Assembly (NCBI GenBank): GCA_903632075.3 | Contig: CAHIKZ030001779.1 | Coordinates: 1,512,001 to 1,576,000 of the forward strand | DNA: 64,000 nucleotides | DNA from: Acanthosepion pharaonis | Taxonomy: Eukaryota; Mollusca; Cephalopoda; Sepiida; Sepiidae | Direction of reading: 5' to 3' | In this document: positions 1-10,016 of the stretch, piece by piece | How positions within the stretch are numbered: position 1 is the first letter of the stretch | Layout of the letters: each line of letters opens with the position of its first letter | Program-made: the position numbers and the translations under genes | The notes under the pieces: generated by a model | Told to the model about the DNA's origin: nothing | What the model saw: only the letters and a program-made list of their open reading frames with translations | The model's database searches: none

Positions 1-1420
1 AGATATAGAAGAGAAATAATAAGATTACTAGTAATGTTAAATTAATGTTAATTATATATTGCTTAGTTGACATTTAACACAATTAGTAAAGAAAGAAAAT
101 AAATCTTAAAGTGCGTTTTAGCGCTATGATTATATAATCTTAAGCAAGAATTTTTAACATCAAAATCAAGTCACTATAAATGTTGGCTTATAGTTAGTTT
201 CTTCCAACTTGTTCATTGTGTAATTTCCTAAGTTAAAAATGAATATTTATTTGTATTTTACTGAGATGGATTCTATGATTATCAATATTTGCTAATTATA
301 AGGCCAGTTTGGTGAAGAGGTAGGTAAAAAGACTATGTAGCACTAATCTAAGTGCAAACAGCCTGATTGCCAAGAAAATCAGCATTCAAGGTTCTGGCTT
401 TTATACATGAGGGTATTCATTAAGCTTGGTTTAATCTAATATAAAGCCATAAGCGAGGATTGAACTCACTGCATAGAAGAAACAGTTGCTTTGACTTGCT
501 TACCAACCCTTACTCCATGGAGATTTTGGAAGTGTAAATAGTGAAGTATGTCTAAGGATCAAATTCATACTAGATTAATGCCATCCTAATTGTCCCAGTT
601 TAAAAATCTAGCAGAACAACATTGTATTTTAATTGTGTTTAATCTATAATTGGAGTCTGGCAAGATACAACACTTAATTCAACCAAGTAGGTTGTGATAG
701 AAGTATTCAATACTCAGCTAGACAAGTCACTGCAATAGTATTATCTTTTTTACTTCTAGACAGTTACCTAGGACTACTTATTATGAATGAATCAGTCCAT
801 TCATGAGAGTAAGGACAGTAACTGGCTCTTACCACAATACCTTCTTATAGGTTGGCTTTGTGGATGAAGACATAAGAGGGTATTCTGTATAGCTTGTAAG
901 TTTGTTAATACCTACTGAAGCCCACATGGAACAGAGAAATTTTGCCATAACAGTTGCAAGAGAAAGTCTGGAATTCAGAAGTCAAACCAGTTTTACAATG
1001 TTGCCACTTTTTTCTGTATTTCTGCATATTTTCTTCAAATTAAGAAATTTCAATGGAGATCTTATGCCATCATGTTTCCCTGCAGGCAGCCTCTTTTGTC
1101 CATTGATGAGTGTTTATTCCACAAGAGATGAATATCCTTACAGTGAGGTAAGCAGATATTGCAGATTTTACAAGCAGATGAATATATTAAATACATTGAT
1201 AGTCTCACAGTAAGTTAACATGTCTACCCAGAATATTAATTATTTGAAAGCATGCTTATGTCTTCATTTCACTCCAGGCAAGATGGTAATTTCACTAAGA
1301 TGCAAGGGGTCACAGGAAATGAATAAAAATGCTTCAGTGAATTATAAAAAAACAGGATTCAGGAAGATTTACAAGTAAGATGGCAATTTGTATTACATTT
1401 AAATTTTTGAAGATTGTAAG
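1..1420. other. AT-rich sequence without a recognised gene
   Basis: No coding region or clear repeat boundary is visible. A stretch near 1020-1110 faintly resembles the 3' end of the LINE family seen at 15.5 and 33 kb, and the short motif near 1270-1320 (a target-like 'ctaagatgcaaggggt') recurs at 24000 and 32715. It probably holds old LINE 3' sequence, but this is too weak to call. Confidence 0.3.
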
Positions 1421-1424
1421 GGTG

Positions 1425-2600
1425 TGTACCTGTGTTTTATAGATTATGCAAAAGCATTTGATAAAGTATGTCACAAAGAATTGTTGCAACTGCTACATAA
1501 ACCTGACATATGTGGGAAGGTATTACAATAATCCAGAACCTATACTGGCAAAAAACCACCTGTATATGGATAGAAAATGAATTTAGTCAATATACAAAAA
1601 TAGGAAAGTGTGTAAGACAAAGATGTATCTTCTCATCAGACTTATTCAACTTATACAAGGAGCTTATTTTGAGAGAACGGAAGCCCATCAAGATTCATTA
1701 TTGGCAGCCAAAATCTTAAAAACATATGATATGAAGGTAATACAGTGTTGATAGCAGACATAGAAAAGAAAAGAAAAAGTACAAAAACTCCTACAGAAGA
1801 TAGTACAGGAAAGTGAGAAGAAAGGATTAAAGATCAACTGCAAGAAGACAGAATGTATGGTTGATAGCAAAAGAAAGATCCCAAAATGCAAATTATGAAT
1901 TGAAAATACTAAAATCAAACAAGAAAAAAAATTTAAGTACCTGAGAAGTGCAACACTGAAATCCAAAGGCACACTGGGATAGCTAAGATGCATTCCAAAA
2001 GCTCAGCAGGGTATTAAGAATAAGAAAAACTTCATTAGAAACAAAGAAAAGCATACCGAACTGTTACATGATATCTGTCCTCCTATATGACAGTAAATGC
2101 TGGACAATCTACTCACAGATGAAAAAGACACTTGAAGTAACAGAAATGTGTTTCTATAGAAGGATGTTGAGGATACCATGGACTGAATATGTGAGCAATG
2201 ACAAAATTTTAGAGAAAATGGAAACAAAAAGGAAACTTACACTTAACATCAGGAAAAGACAGTTGAAGTTTATAGACACATAATAAGGAAAGAGAGCATG
2301 GAAAAGCCAATACCTGCAGAACAGATTGAAGGATAGAGGGACAGAGATAAAAAGCACATACTTAATGAGCTTGAGGATGATGGAACAAGGTTTAGGAAAT
2401 ATAACAAAAAGACAATATTTATTAAGAACTACAAAGTACAGGAAATTGTGGAGAGCCATGATCGCTTGCTGTACTGAGGGAACATGGCATATAAAAAAGA
2501 TGGCAGAGAAACAAGAAAACGGAAGAGAGTTCCAGATGCTAGAAATGCAAGAAAAGAAAACTATGAAAATAGAAATTATGGTTACATCTAGCTAGTTCAA
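1425..2600 (+). pseudogene. RTE-type LINE reverse transcriptase relic (family RTE-A)
   Basis: Translation across frames gives a degenerate non-LTR reverse transcriptase. Near 1440 it reads FIDYAKAFDKVCHKELL, the RT block around the first catalytic aspartate. Later come a GVRQGC-like block, an ADDTVLIAD-like block near 1730 (first residues lost), and near 2070-2290 a C-terminal block with ISVLLYDSKCWTIYSQMKK followed by FYRRMLRIPWTEYVSND. The C-terminal 'SECWT...RRMLRIPW' style is known from RTE-like LINEs common in molluscs and arthropods. Many stops and frameshifts make it dead. The N-terminal endonuclease is absent, as expected for a 5'-truncated copy. Related pieces lie at 21480-21880 (minus) and 48340-48524 (plus). 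Family assignment is by motif memory, not by search. Confidence 0.75.
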
Positions 2601-2745
2601 AAGTAATATGGTAAAACCTAGTTGCCAATCTAATAGTATGTTTAAATTCATGCAATTGAGGCATGAAGGAGGTATGGAAACAATTCCACTAATGAAGAAC
2701 TATTACCAATATCTTTATGAAGACACTTTACAGATAAATAAATCA
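2570..2745 (-). mobile_element. LINE fragment (family C), antisense
   Basis: The stretch 'attatggttacatctagc' followed by 'gccaatctaatagtatgttt' matches, in the same orientation, sequences near 15770-15870 and 20175-20270. In those copies the minus strand encodes the C-terminal part of a LINE protein. It abuts the 3' end of the RTE-A relic, so one element probably inserted next to or into the other. Only about 170 bp survive. Confidence 0.5.
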
Positions 2746-2759
2746 GTATGAAGTAAAAG

Positions 2760-2826
2760 TTATATATATATGTATACATGAAAGTTTGTGTGTGTGTGCG
2801 TGTGTGTGTGCATGTATGTGTGTGGG
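2760..2826. repeat. (TA)n/(TG)n microsatellite
   Basis: Short TA run followed by an imperfect TG/GCGTG run. A second imperfect TG-rich stretch lies at about 3570-3722. The many histidine/threonine-rich frames here are artefacts of these dinucleotide repeats. Confidence 0.8.
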
Positions 2827-2934
2827 AAAACAGAGAAGAGATGAAAATGGATATATACATTTAATTATAAGTATGTTGTTGTCTGTGGTTGCTTGGATAT
2901 ATCCATGCAATATTCCACAAAATATCCACTTCAA

Positions 2935-3560
2935 TCTTTCACATTATACAAAAATGACATAAAAGGAAGCCTCTCTGTCTACTTTGGCAAAACTCACTCT
3001 GCTCTAGTAGACTCCTGCTGACAATACAAGCCATCTTGTATCATAACCAGAGTCATAAGCTACCCCCACCCGCCAATCCCTAGATTAACTCTTTGTGCCC
3101 AATTTACTCAGCAATTACTTGCTGGACAACACAAGAGAAGACCATTCATTTTCCGGTTGAGTGCTGATAATGTGTTTGGGGAACTACCAAGGATCTCTTT
3201 GTACCCGACTGCTAGGAAGTGCTTCTTGCAATGTCTGCACAATACTTTCTTATTTGGCTCATTGACAACCAGTCAGACAGAGGCCTGGACAGCTTGTTGG
3301 CTATGCTTGTTCTATTTACTATGGATATATTATTGGAATGATAGCAGAAACAGTAGGCAGGGGTTGTTTTGAGTTTGGTAAAATTTGTATCCAAAGAGTC
3401 TGCAAATCTTTTATTGAATTATTGGGAAGAGGAAAGCTATTTGGAACAAATGTAGATGTAAATAAATGTACTGACATGCATTTTATCCTGAAGGTTTATT
3501 GCTATATAAAAGCATGAGCTGCTAATTGTATATGTAATCTATTACATGAATATCTCACTG
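2935..3560. other. unassigned unique-looking sequence
   Basis: No known family is recognised. Slightly more GC-rich than its surroundings near 3000-3150. No splice-bounded open exon was found. Confidence 0.3.
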
Positions 3561-3914
3561 TGTGTTACGTGCATTAGCACACACAAACACACACACATAC
3601 ATATATATAATTCAATTTATATAATAGTGTGTTTTTGTTTATGGATTTTAATATGGATGCATGTAGTATGTGTGTGTGCATGTGTGTAGTGTATGTATAG
3701 GGGAGTGTGTGTGTGTGTGTGAGTAAAGTTGGATGAGAATCTGATGTATTGTTAAAGATATAAGACAATTTTGAAGACTTCTATTTTGTCATGTTTTTGT
3801 CAATGAACAGGCAGCACCAGAAAAATAATAAAAAAGGCTAAAAAAAGCTGGTTGGGTGTGTATGTATGTACACATATATACATAAAAAACATACTATAAT
3901 TTCAGTGGACTGAT

Positions 3915-4150
3915 TTATAACCCAACAGACACAAAATGGTTAAAATGGTTCACTTTCTGACCATGAGACCCACGTCCGAATCACACCATGGTCAGTTTGT
4001 CATGAAGGTGACTCCTTGATGTTATCAGTCTGGAGGATGTGATCTCAGCATGCAGTACATTTAGAGAGTGCCTGAAACATCACACCACAGGTAGACCCAA
4101 GCCTTGTGAGTAAAACTGAGTAGACGGAACCCTTTCAAAACTGTTTTATG
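3915..4150 (+). mobile_element. tRNA-derived SINE relic
   Basis: The 5' part holds a degenerate pol III A box (TGGTTAAAATGG) and, about 40 bp downstream, a B-box-like CGTCCGAATC, in the spacing of a tRNA. A body of about 150 bp follows, ending in 'gtagacggaaccc', a 3' segment that I associate with cephalopod tRNA SINEs. No intact poly(A) or simple-repeat tail is visible. Presumably mobilised in trans by a LINE. The boundaries are estimated. Confidence 0.5.
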
Positions 4151-4392
4151 ATTGTGCTAGCACAAAGTCACAAGTCATTGTGACCGAGGGTTTGAGGATG
4201 CTGGCCTTGTTCAGAATGTTGACCACTCTAGATAATGCACTTTCTCCCAGAAACTGTAACTAAGGTCTGCTAATCATAGTTGCAGTATAAACCACAGTTG
4301 TTGAAAAAAAACAAATGTGCCTGAGCAGGCATCTGCAATAGGGATTTGCTAGCTGCCCTAGTAGATCAGCATCCTCGTATATGAGTGGCCAT

Positions 4393-4466
<74 letters not shown>
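4393..4466. repeat. (CA)n(TA)n microsatellite
   Basis: About 19 CA units run directly into about 17 TA units and end exactly where the first SINE copy begins. Confidence 0.97.
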
Positions 4467-4469
<3 letters not shown>

Positions 4470-4750
4470 CGACTGACGCCAATTCAATTGGGTTTCGATC
4501 CTAGCTAGGGGCAACCGGATGTCTAGCCACACTGATGAGCTGTGATACAGTGAAACAGTCTGTCTGTGGATGACAATATATATGCTCCTGAAAAATTTAT
4601 TTCGGTTGAGCTCTCTGGGGAGGAAGTGTGAGTTTGTAAACAGTGACTATTACGGCTAATAATGCAAGACTCTTCGGTAAATCGAATTGAGTTCTCTAAG
4701 TCACTGGGTGTTTATCTAAAAATAAATACACTTAAAATTCACCTTCATCC
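4467..4750 (+). mobile_element. tRNA-derived SINE, copy 1 of a head-to-tail pair (5' truncated)
   Basis: From 'ccccgactgacgcc' onward the sequence matches copy 2 (4751-4890) almost base for base through 'ctgtgatacagtgaaacag'. It contains the B-box-like GGGTTTCGATCC but has lost the A box. It continues past the shared part as 'gctcctgaaaaatttatttc' to about 4750, so it probably shows the longer body of the family. It lies directly downstream of the (CA)n(TA)n run and directly upstream of copy 2. Confidence 0.65.
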
Positions 4751-4887
4751 CTGCCGTGTGCCAATGGCTTAGTGGTAGAATCCCTGACTGACGCCAATTC
4801 AATCGGGTTTCAATCCTAGCTAGGGGCAACCGGATGTCTAGCCACACTGATGAGCTGTGATACAGTGAAACAGCCTGTCTGTGGATG

Positions 4888-4890
<3 letters not shown>
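4751..4890 (+). mobile_element. tRNA-derived SINE, copy 2 with complete tRNA-like head
   Basis: The head shows a clear A box (TGGCTTAGTGG, 4765-4775) and B box (GGGTTTCAATCC, near 4805), spaced as in a tRNA gene, so it could carry an internal RNA polymerase III promoter. A conserved body follows, shared with copy 1, ending in 'gtctgtggatgacaa'. The copy runs straight into a (TA)n tract, which replaces the longer 3' body seen in copy 1. The tRNA of origin cannot be named with confidence. Confidence 0.7.

Positions 4891-4953
<63 letters not shown>
4890..4953. repeat. (TA)n microsatellite
   Basis: About 31 uninterrupted TA units directly following SINE copy 2. Confidence 0.97.
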
Positions 4954-4956
<3 letters not shown>

Positions 4957-5011
4957 TTAAGGTATGCTATATTTATAGGCTAAAGTGTTCAATATCAGGA
5001 ATAGAGAATAT

Positions 5012-5160
5012 GCAAATATAAGAGTGGACAGTGAGGTCAACACCCAGCAGCAGTAGTCTGTTTCATGCTTAAATGCAATCTCATGACTTGAAGATCGCAC
5101 TTAAGCATGAAATAGACTGTTGCTGCTAGGGATTGACCTCAATGCCACTTTCATATTTAT
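5012..5160. repeat. ~150-bp fold-back palindrome 1
   Basis: Left arm about 5012-5075, right arm about 5097-5160, loop about 21 bp ('caatctcatgacttgaagatc'). The arms are near-perfect reverse complements: 'cagcagcagtagtctgtttc' on the left pairs with 'gaaatagactgttgctgctag' minus a few substitutions on the right. The layout is that of a fold-back MITE. No protein frame spans it. No target duplication could be fixed. Confidence 0.85.
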
Positions 5161-5907
5161 ATACATACATATATATGAAATACATATATAAAACAAACAA
5201 GCAGAGAGGCACTCTCAGGATTTTGGCTATGGATGTGATAATGTAATTTGATTTGTGGTCCCCATTTAACTTCAAGGATCACAATGCCTTTTTCCTTACA
5301 TAGTTTTGTCTCTATTTCATTCTAATCTGAAGAAGCCAGAAAGAGCAGACTCTCTCACTGAAACATATTCTTGATAAATTTTCCACTTTGTCTCATCATC
5401 ATACACATACACACATATATATATATTTACTTAAACGTTATTTTTTGTGGATACCCATATTTGAGTAGATACACAGTTTCTTTATTAAACAGTATATTTA
5501 TTTATTGTAGTCTATCGGCCTGAATATTCAGGAAATTCTATTAAAAAAAAAATTTGTGCCCTCCAGCAGGATTTGAAGCTGCATCCTTCTGAAACAAACA
5601 TTATTCAACATGTTTTCGACCAAGTCAGCCACAGAGTGCATCATTCATCAAGCAAAGTTGAATAGTACCTTATAAACAAAAATTATTCTTAGACTCTCAA
5701 AATATTCATAACTGCTCAGTTTTGTATCTTAATGTAAAGAAGTGGGTTTTTCTTTATTAATCTGACAGATTTCATTATATATATATATAGTGTTAATTTG
5801 AAATACTATTTCTGAAGCCAAAGTTGCTGGTTTTTTCAATTGTTTGCTGTGATGGAGGTATTTAAGACAAGCAAGCTTTGTATATCAAAAATAGAGATAG
5901 TGCATTA

Positions 5908-6106
5908 ATAGAATTAATATGAAAATTTTTTTTCACTTAACTCATGTGTACTTTGAAATTTTGTGGCTATATAGGTGTAACCACTCATTGGAACAGAGTT
6001 AAACTGCAGTTTAAGTCTGTTCCAATGGGTGGTTGTAACTATATAGCCACAAAACTCCAAGGTAAAAATGAGTTAAGTGAAAAAAACTTTTTCATATTAA
6101 TTCTAT
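5908..6106. repeat. ~200-bp fold-back palindrome 2
   Basis: The arms meet with almost no loop at the PstI-like centre CTGCAG (6004-6009). The left arm reads 'tcacttaactcatg...ttttgtggctatatag' and the right arm is its inverse, 'ctatatagccacaaaact...atgagttaagtga', with a handful of mismatches and one single-base offset. Together they could form a long hairpin. It is different in sequence from palindrome 1 but lies only 750 bp away. Probably a fold-back or MITE-like element; the edges are AT rich and give no clear target duplication. Confidence 0.9.
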
Positions 6107-6124
6107 ATTTTTTTAAGCATTTCA

Positions 6125-6475
6125 CCCCAATTTGCTGTTGTTCAGCAGACTCTTGCAGAGAGCTGCCAATAACCTTTAGAACCAAACTTGGGAGATGCAA
6201 TACGATGTTTCATTCTATCAACAAATAGTAACTTTGCCTCACTGAGAGCATGCTTGCACTCATTACGGAAAGAGACAAAGAGACATCTGTTGCAATCAGA
6301 CATGTTGCTTTGGTACAGATGGAAGAAATGATTCCTATTGGCCATAGCAGCTGAGCAAACAGCTGAGAACCAAGGAGAAGAGCACAATTTAACTTTATAT
6401 TTTCTTGCTGGGATGTAAGCCTTGATGCCAGCTTTTACCCAGGAGGAGACCTCAGATGTACATTTTTGAATGGGT

Positions 6476-6478
<3 letters not shown>
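6125..6478 (-). pseudogene. LINE ORF2 linker fragment (family A), upstream of the RT domain
   Basis: The minus strand encodes CSSPWFSAVCSAAMANRNHF, then FVSFRNECKHALSEAKLLF and a stretch beginning RMKHRIASPKFGS. This is the segment between endonuclease and RT in CR1/Jockey-like LINEs. A homologous but diverged plus-strand segment lies at 57690-57940, at the start of the LINE with the two LTR insertions. Only about 110 codons survive; the fragment ends at a (TA)n tract on one side and at palindrome 2 on the other. Confidence 0.65.

Positions 6479-6542
<64 letters not shown>
6478..6542. repeat. (TA)n microsatellite
   Basis: About 32 TA units, followed directly by a small perfect hairpin (agacaaaagg / ccttttgtct, 6543-6577). 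Confidence 0.95.
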
Positions 6543-6544
<2 letters not shown>

Positions 6545-6789
6545 ACAAAAGGTAAAAGAAAAGTTTTCCTTTTGTCTTTAGTTCAGATGCCCAACAAATG
6601 TAATTTGCCTTCACTTTGCACTAATGCCCTGGGGAAAATATGAAGTATTTCTTTCCTCAACATTGAGTTAACATTAGAGTAGTTGGAGCCTTTTAGCTTG
6701 ATAAAGCTGTCCACCAGTACATCAGATTTGAATCTTGGTCCCATTAATATTTATAATTGGGTCTCTATGGATCATTCAATAAATAGATA

Positions 6790-6965
6790 CAAATATCATT
6801 TGCTCATGTATCTTATGTAGCACAAGAAGCAAATATGATTTATTTTGATCTTCACAATACTCCAGGAAGTACATGACTTCTTCTGTCATGCTTTATATTT
6901 ACAAAAGTCAGAGTTAAACCAAAAATGGAGTATATCTCTTGTAAACAAGACAGAAAAACCTTAAA
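6790..6965 (+). mobile_element. LINE fragment (RT C-terminal side), degenerate
   Basis: 'tactccaggaagtacatgac' to 'accaaaaatggagtata' aligns by eye with 28280-28360 of the family B LINE, where it encodes the SSKYLSSPAILYFYKSQIRL segment. Short and heavily decayed. Confidence 0.45.
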
Positions 6966-6969
6966 ATAA

Positions 6970-7477
6970 TTCAACCTTCAAGAGAGAAGTATGTCAAAAG
7001 AAAAATTACACCTTGTATAAATAACAAAAACAGAAGTAGTGACAGACTTCCTTGAGTGGTAGAATGAGCTGATCATTTTTCTAGTATCTTTAGCAATAGA
7101 TTGTATGTATGTTCCACCTGAAGTCTGGCATGTAGTTGAGTTCCAATAGATGTTCAAAGGACAGAGAGTTGTTGAGAGTGCAAACCATTCATTGTGAATA
7201 AAGAAAACTCAGGGGCTTATTGCAATGATAAAATAATATCAGCTTGGATTCTGAGGCATACAAAGTTACAAATTTCCTTATTGAGCAGGCAGAGCTCAGT
7301 CAGAGAGGAGAGCAGCTGCAAGGCTTTAAATATCTTGATTTTTGGAGGTGCTTACATAAACTGTGTTATCATCTGAATAGATATTTATTTATGGTCTGTG
7401 AGTGTTTCTAGGCAAATCATTAAAAAAGCAGAAAGAATGAAAGACTGAGGAGAAAAGAGAGTGAGCCTTGAAGCATA

Positions 7478-7480
<3 letters not shown>
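6970..7480. other. unassigned sequence
   Basis: No family recognised. Open frames are short and show no conserved motif. Confidence 0.3.

Positions 7481-7482
<2 letters not shown>

Positions 7483-7556
<74 letters not shown>
7483..7556. repeat. (TA)n microsatellite
   Basis: About 36 TA units, one of the longest in the window. Confidence 0.95.
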
Positions 7557-7559
<3 letters not shown>

Positions 7560-7754
7560 CCTACAACCTTGAATTCATGATGTACATGTCTAGAAATAGG
7601 TATACACTATGTTACAAGGAAAATATTGCTGTTACACATTTACATACATAAATTTTTAATGCAACAGTTTACTTTTGATGTATCATGCTATATGCTAGGT
7701 GTATATTTCACAATAGGCTTGCACTCACACCAAATTAGTTGATATAAATTTAAA

Positions 7755-8199
7755 ATTAGAAGTTCTTATCTTTAAATGGCAATGGTAATATTAGCTGACC
7801 TCATTATAAGGAAATATTCAGCATTCATTGACCAAGTCAGGGTTACTTTCATTTGAAATTTATATCTTTTCTTAAAAAAAATAGTTTTCTCAAATCCAGT
7901 AACTATTATTACTCTTTTCATTAATTGATGGGGGCTTATGTGCTCACTTTTGTTTGAAGTAGAGTGGATTGTCAACATCTTGATTATATCATTATTTTCT
8001 CTTCAAGTTACATTTGCTATCCATTTAAGTTGTTTCTGTTGTTAAAAGTCTTCAAGTGATGTGGTTTGTGTTAATTGGTACAATTCTTTGTTTGTGATTT
8101 TGTAGTGCTAGTGCATGAGGTTTGAAGAAAGATGGTCCTCATTAAGACCTACATTTATTCAAAGTCATTTTTAAACTTCAGTCTGAGAATGTGGTTGTA
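7755..8199 (+). repeat. dispersed repeat R1, copy 1 (split by a Tc1-like element)
   Basis: It matches two other places: 30540-30990 in inverse orientation and 62535-62790 in direct orientation. Shared landmarks in order: 'ttataaggaaa', 'tttctcaaatcca', 'gtcaacatcttgattat', 'gtcttcaa(g/a)tgat(g/a)tgg' and 'acaattctttgtttgtgatt'. No coding motif is seen, so a SINE-like, MITE-like or untranslated LINE part are all possible. The copy stops exactly at the TA target of the Tc1-like transposon at 8200. Confidence 0.65.
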
Positions 8200-8396
8200 C
8201 AGGGGGCCGACACTATTTTTCAGACACTTTCAAGTTTTAGGTAGCACAGGCAGTCTGTACTGTTTTAGTGTAATGGCAATAACATTTAAAAACTGTTTCA
8301 ATACTACAAATAGAAAAGCAGAATTCAAATTAGAAGTATTTTTATTTTTTTTACAAATTTTCACATTACACAGGTGACAGTATTTTTCGGACATTG
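8200..8396 (+). repeat. left terminal region with two transposase-site copies
   Basis: The outer site is at 8200-8227 (CAGGGGGCCGACACTATTTT, then tcagaca) and the inner site at 8372-8396 (AGGTGACAGTATTTTTCGGA, then cattg). The starts are 172 bp apart, in the same orientation. The spacing mirrors the right end. Confidence 0.85.
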
Positions 8397-8415
8397 CAGA
8401 AACAATGCTAATAGT

Positions 8416-9390
8416 TTATGGCAGCACCCTTTTTTCAATGATTTCTATCAGTCTATCTTCATAATGTTCGTACATATTGATAATAATGTCTCTTCGTGTT
8501 TCTAGCAGTCTATTTTTAGCATCTTGTATGCGCTGCCACAGTTCAGCCTTTCTGGTTATTTCTGGCCTGTCGTAAACAAGCTCTGCAAGCATTTCCCATA
8601 TGTTTTCAATTAAATTTAAGTCTGGACTTCTTGCAGGCCATTCCAGAGTAGTTATATTTGCTTCACACATCCAATTTTGGCCACATGGATGCTGCAGTTA
8701 TCTTGCTGCAAAATAAAATTACTTCCCATTTCTTTTTCTATGAGTGGTAGGGCTTTCTTTTCCAAAAGTTCTCTGTAGCTCAAGCTATTTTGATGTGCTT
8801 TTAACCACTCGAGCCACAAGTTTCCATTCGGAAATACCATACCCCAAACCATGCCTCCTCCTCCTCCCATCTGTCTCTTGTTGAGAATAACAGGTTCACC
8901 TTTTCTTGACCATGTACACCACACATCATGTCCATCCAACTTAAAACATTTTTCATCAGTAAATTTCACTTTCTTGAAGTCGACATGGTTTGTTATCCAT
9001 CTTTTGGCGCTTCTCAGCCTTGCCTCCTTGTGTTTTTTTGTTAGTGTAATTCTTTTCTTGATTTTAACATACTTAAGTCCAATTTCGTGTAGCTTTCTTT
9101 GTACAGTTTAAACACTGACGTCAAGTTCACACTTCTCCTTTACTTTCTTCGCTGTCACCTTTTCTCCAGATGATAACAACCTCGTAACACTCCTCTTCAT
9201 TCTTCTTTCTGTTCTCTTGGAAATTGTTTTTTTTCCATCCTCTCTTCTTCTTCTTCCGCTCATAGTCTGTACTTAGCATGTATTCAACTGTTGACTTTGG
9301 TAGCTTCATCTCAGCGGCGATCTTTCGGATGCTGAGCCCGTCTTCTCTCTTCTTTTGGACCAAACTGATGACTTCTTTTGAATGCATTCT
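8416..9390 (-). pseudogene. Tc1-like transposase pseudogene
   Basis: It starts at MHSKEVISLVQKKREDGLSI near 9387, with a helix-turn-helix reading RKIAAEMKLPKSTVEYML. After about 50 codons a run of A bases shifts the frame; the second frame continues the DNA-binding region with KKHKEARLRSAKRWI. An in-frame TAA lies near 9112. The catalytic part shows TDEKCFKLDG (first D, near 8960), the GGGGGMVWG loop, LQQDNCSIHVA (second D) and SPDLNLIENIW (third acidic residue). Between the second and third catalytic residues the frame shifts again and about three codons seem missing compared with the usual 34-residue spacing. So at least two frameshifts, one stop and a small deletion. About 320 codons originally, which fits the family. 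Confidence 0.9.
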
Positions 9391-9518
9391 TCTTCAAGAT
9401 TTTAATATGTTTTCACAGTGAATGGTAAAGATACTCAAATGTAATGGTCAGGGTACAATTTACCTGCAGAAAATTTGTATATTGTAGACTAACTCATTAA
9501 AAAAAACAGAATTTGTGT

Positions 9519-9720
9519 CATGTCCGAAAAATAGTGTCGCCTAAGTTGAAGTAAAAATAAGGAAAACATGAAACCAAAGACAAACCCATCAATCAATGTT
9601 CATACCATTAATGGGCAGTTACCACTGAACTACCTACTCATCAACACAAAATATCTCGGCAGCAAAATACACCTTTAAGCACATTTTTCAAAGTGTCCCA
9701 AAAATAGTGTCGACCCCCTG
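9519..9720 (-). repeat. right terminal region with two transposase-site copies
   Basis: The inner site is at 9519-9542 and the outer at 9691-9720, both inverted relative to the left end. The outer tips are 178 bp from the inner tips. Inner copies on both ends share 'tttttcggacat', whereas outer copies differ at this place, so the outer and inner sites are two separate sub-types. Confidence 0.85.
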
Positions 9721-9722
9721 TA

Positions 9723-10012
9723 TATGGCTGAAAACAACCAAAATATACTTTTTACAACTGTATATTTTCTTGCATCCTACATATTTCTAAAAGAACATAG
9801 AAATGAGCCTAGCACATAGCTGAGTTATGTATTTTTCAGCAGTGGTGTTGTATTTGAATTGAATTAAAATTTGTTTTAATACTATTGTAATATTAGAAAA
9901 GATCCTTACATTTATGAGACACTCCATATATGAATATAAAAAAGTGGTTATAAATGTCAGTCAGTGTATATCAAAGCTGTCTTCTATCCCTTACACTCTT
10001 TAAACTCTCTTG
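9723..10012. other. unassigned AT-rich sequence
   Basis: Nothing recognised between the Tc1-like element and the solo LTR. Confidence 0.3.
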
Positions 10013-10016
10013 AATG

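Larger units (their letters stand above)
8200..9720 (-). mobile_element. Tc1-like DNA transposon, complete ends, dead transposase
   Basis: The element is bounded by TA on both sides (8198-8199 and 9721-9722), the target duplication of Tc1/mariner transposons. The ends are inverted: CAGGGGGCCGACACTATTTT at 8200 and, on the other strand from 9720, CAGGGGGTCGACACTATTTT. Total length is 1521 bp, normal for Tc1. Each end carries a second internal copy of the binding site, giving an IR/DR layout. The single gene is on the minus strand and is broken. It inserted into repeat R1. A full-length relative elsewhere would have to supply transposase for it to move. Confidence 0.93.

Noticed and set aside
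4260..4532. 90-residue minus-strand frame with Ile/Tyr and Val/Cys repeats
   Set aside because: Translated (CA)n(TA)n microsatellite plus SINE sequence.
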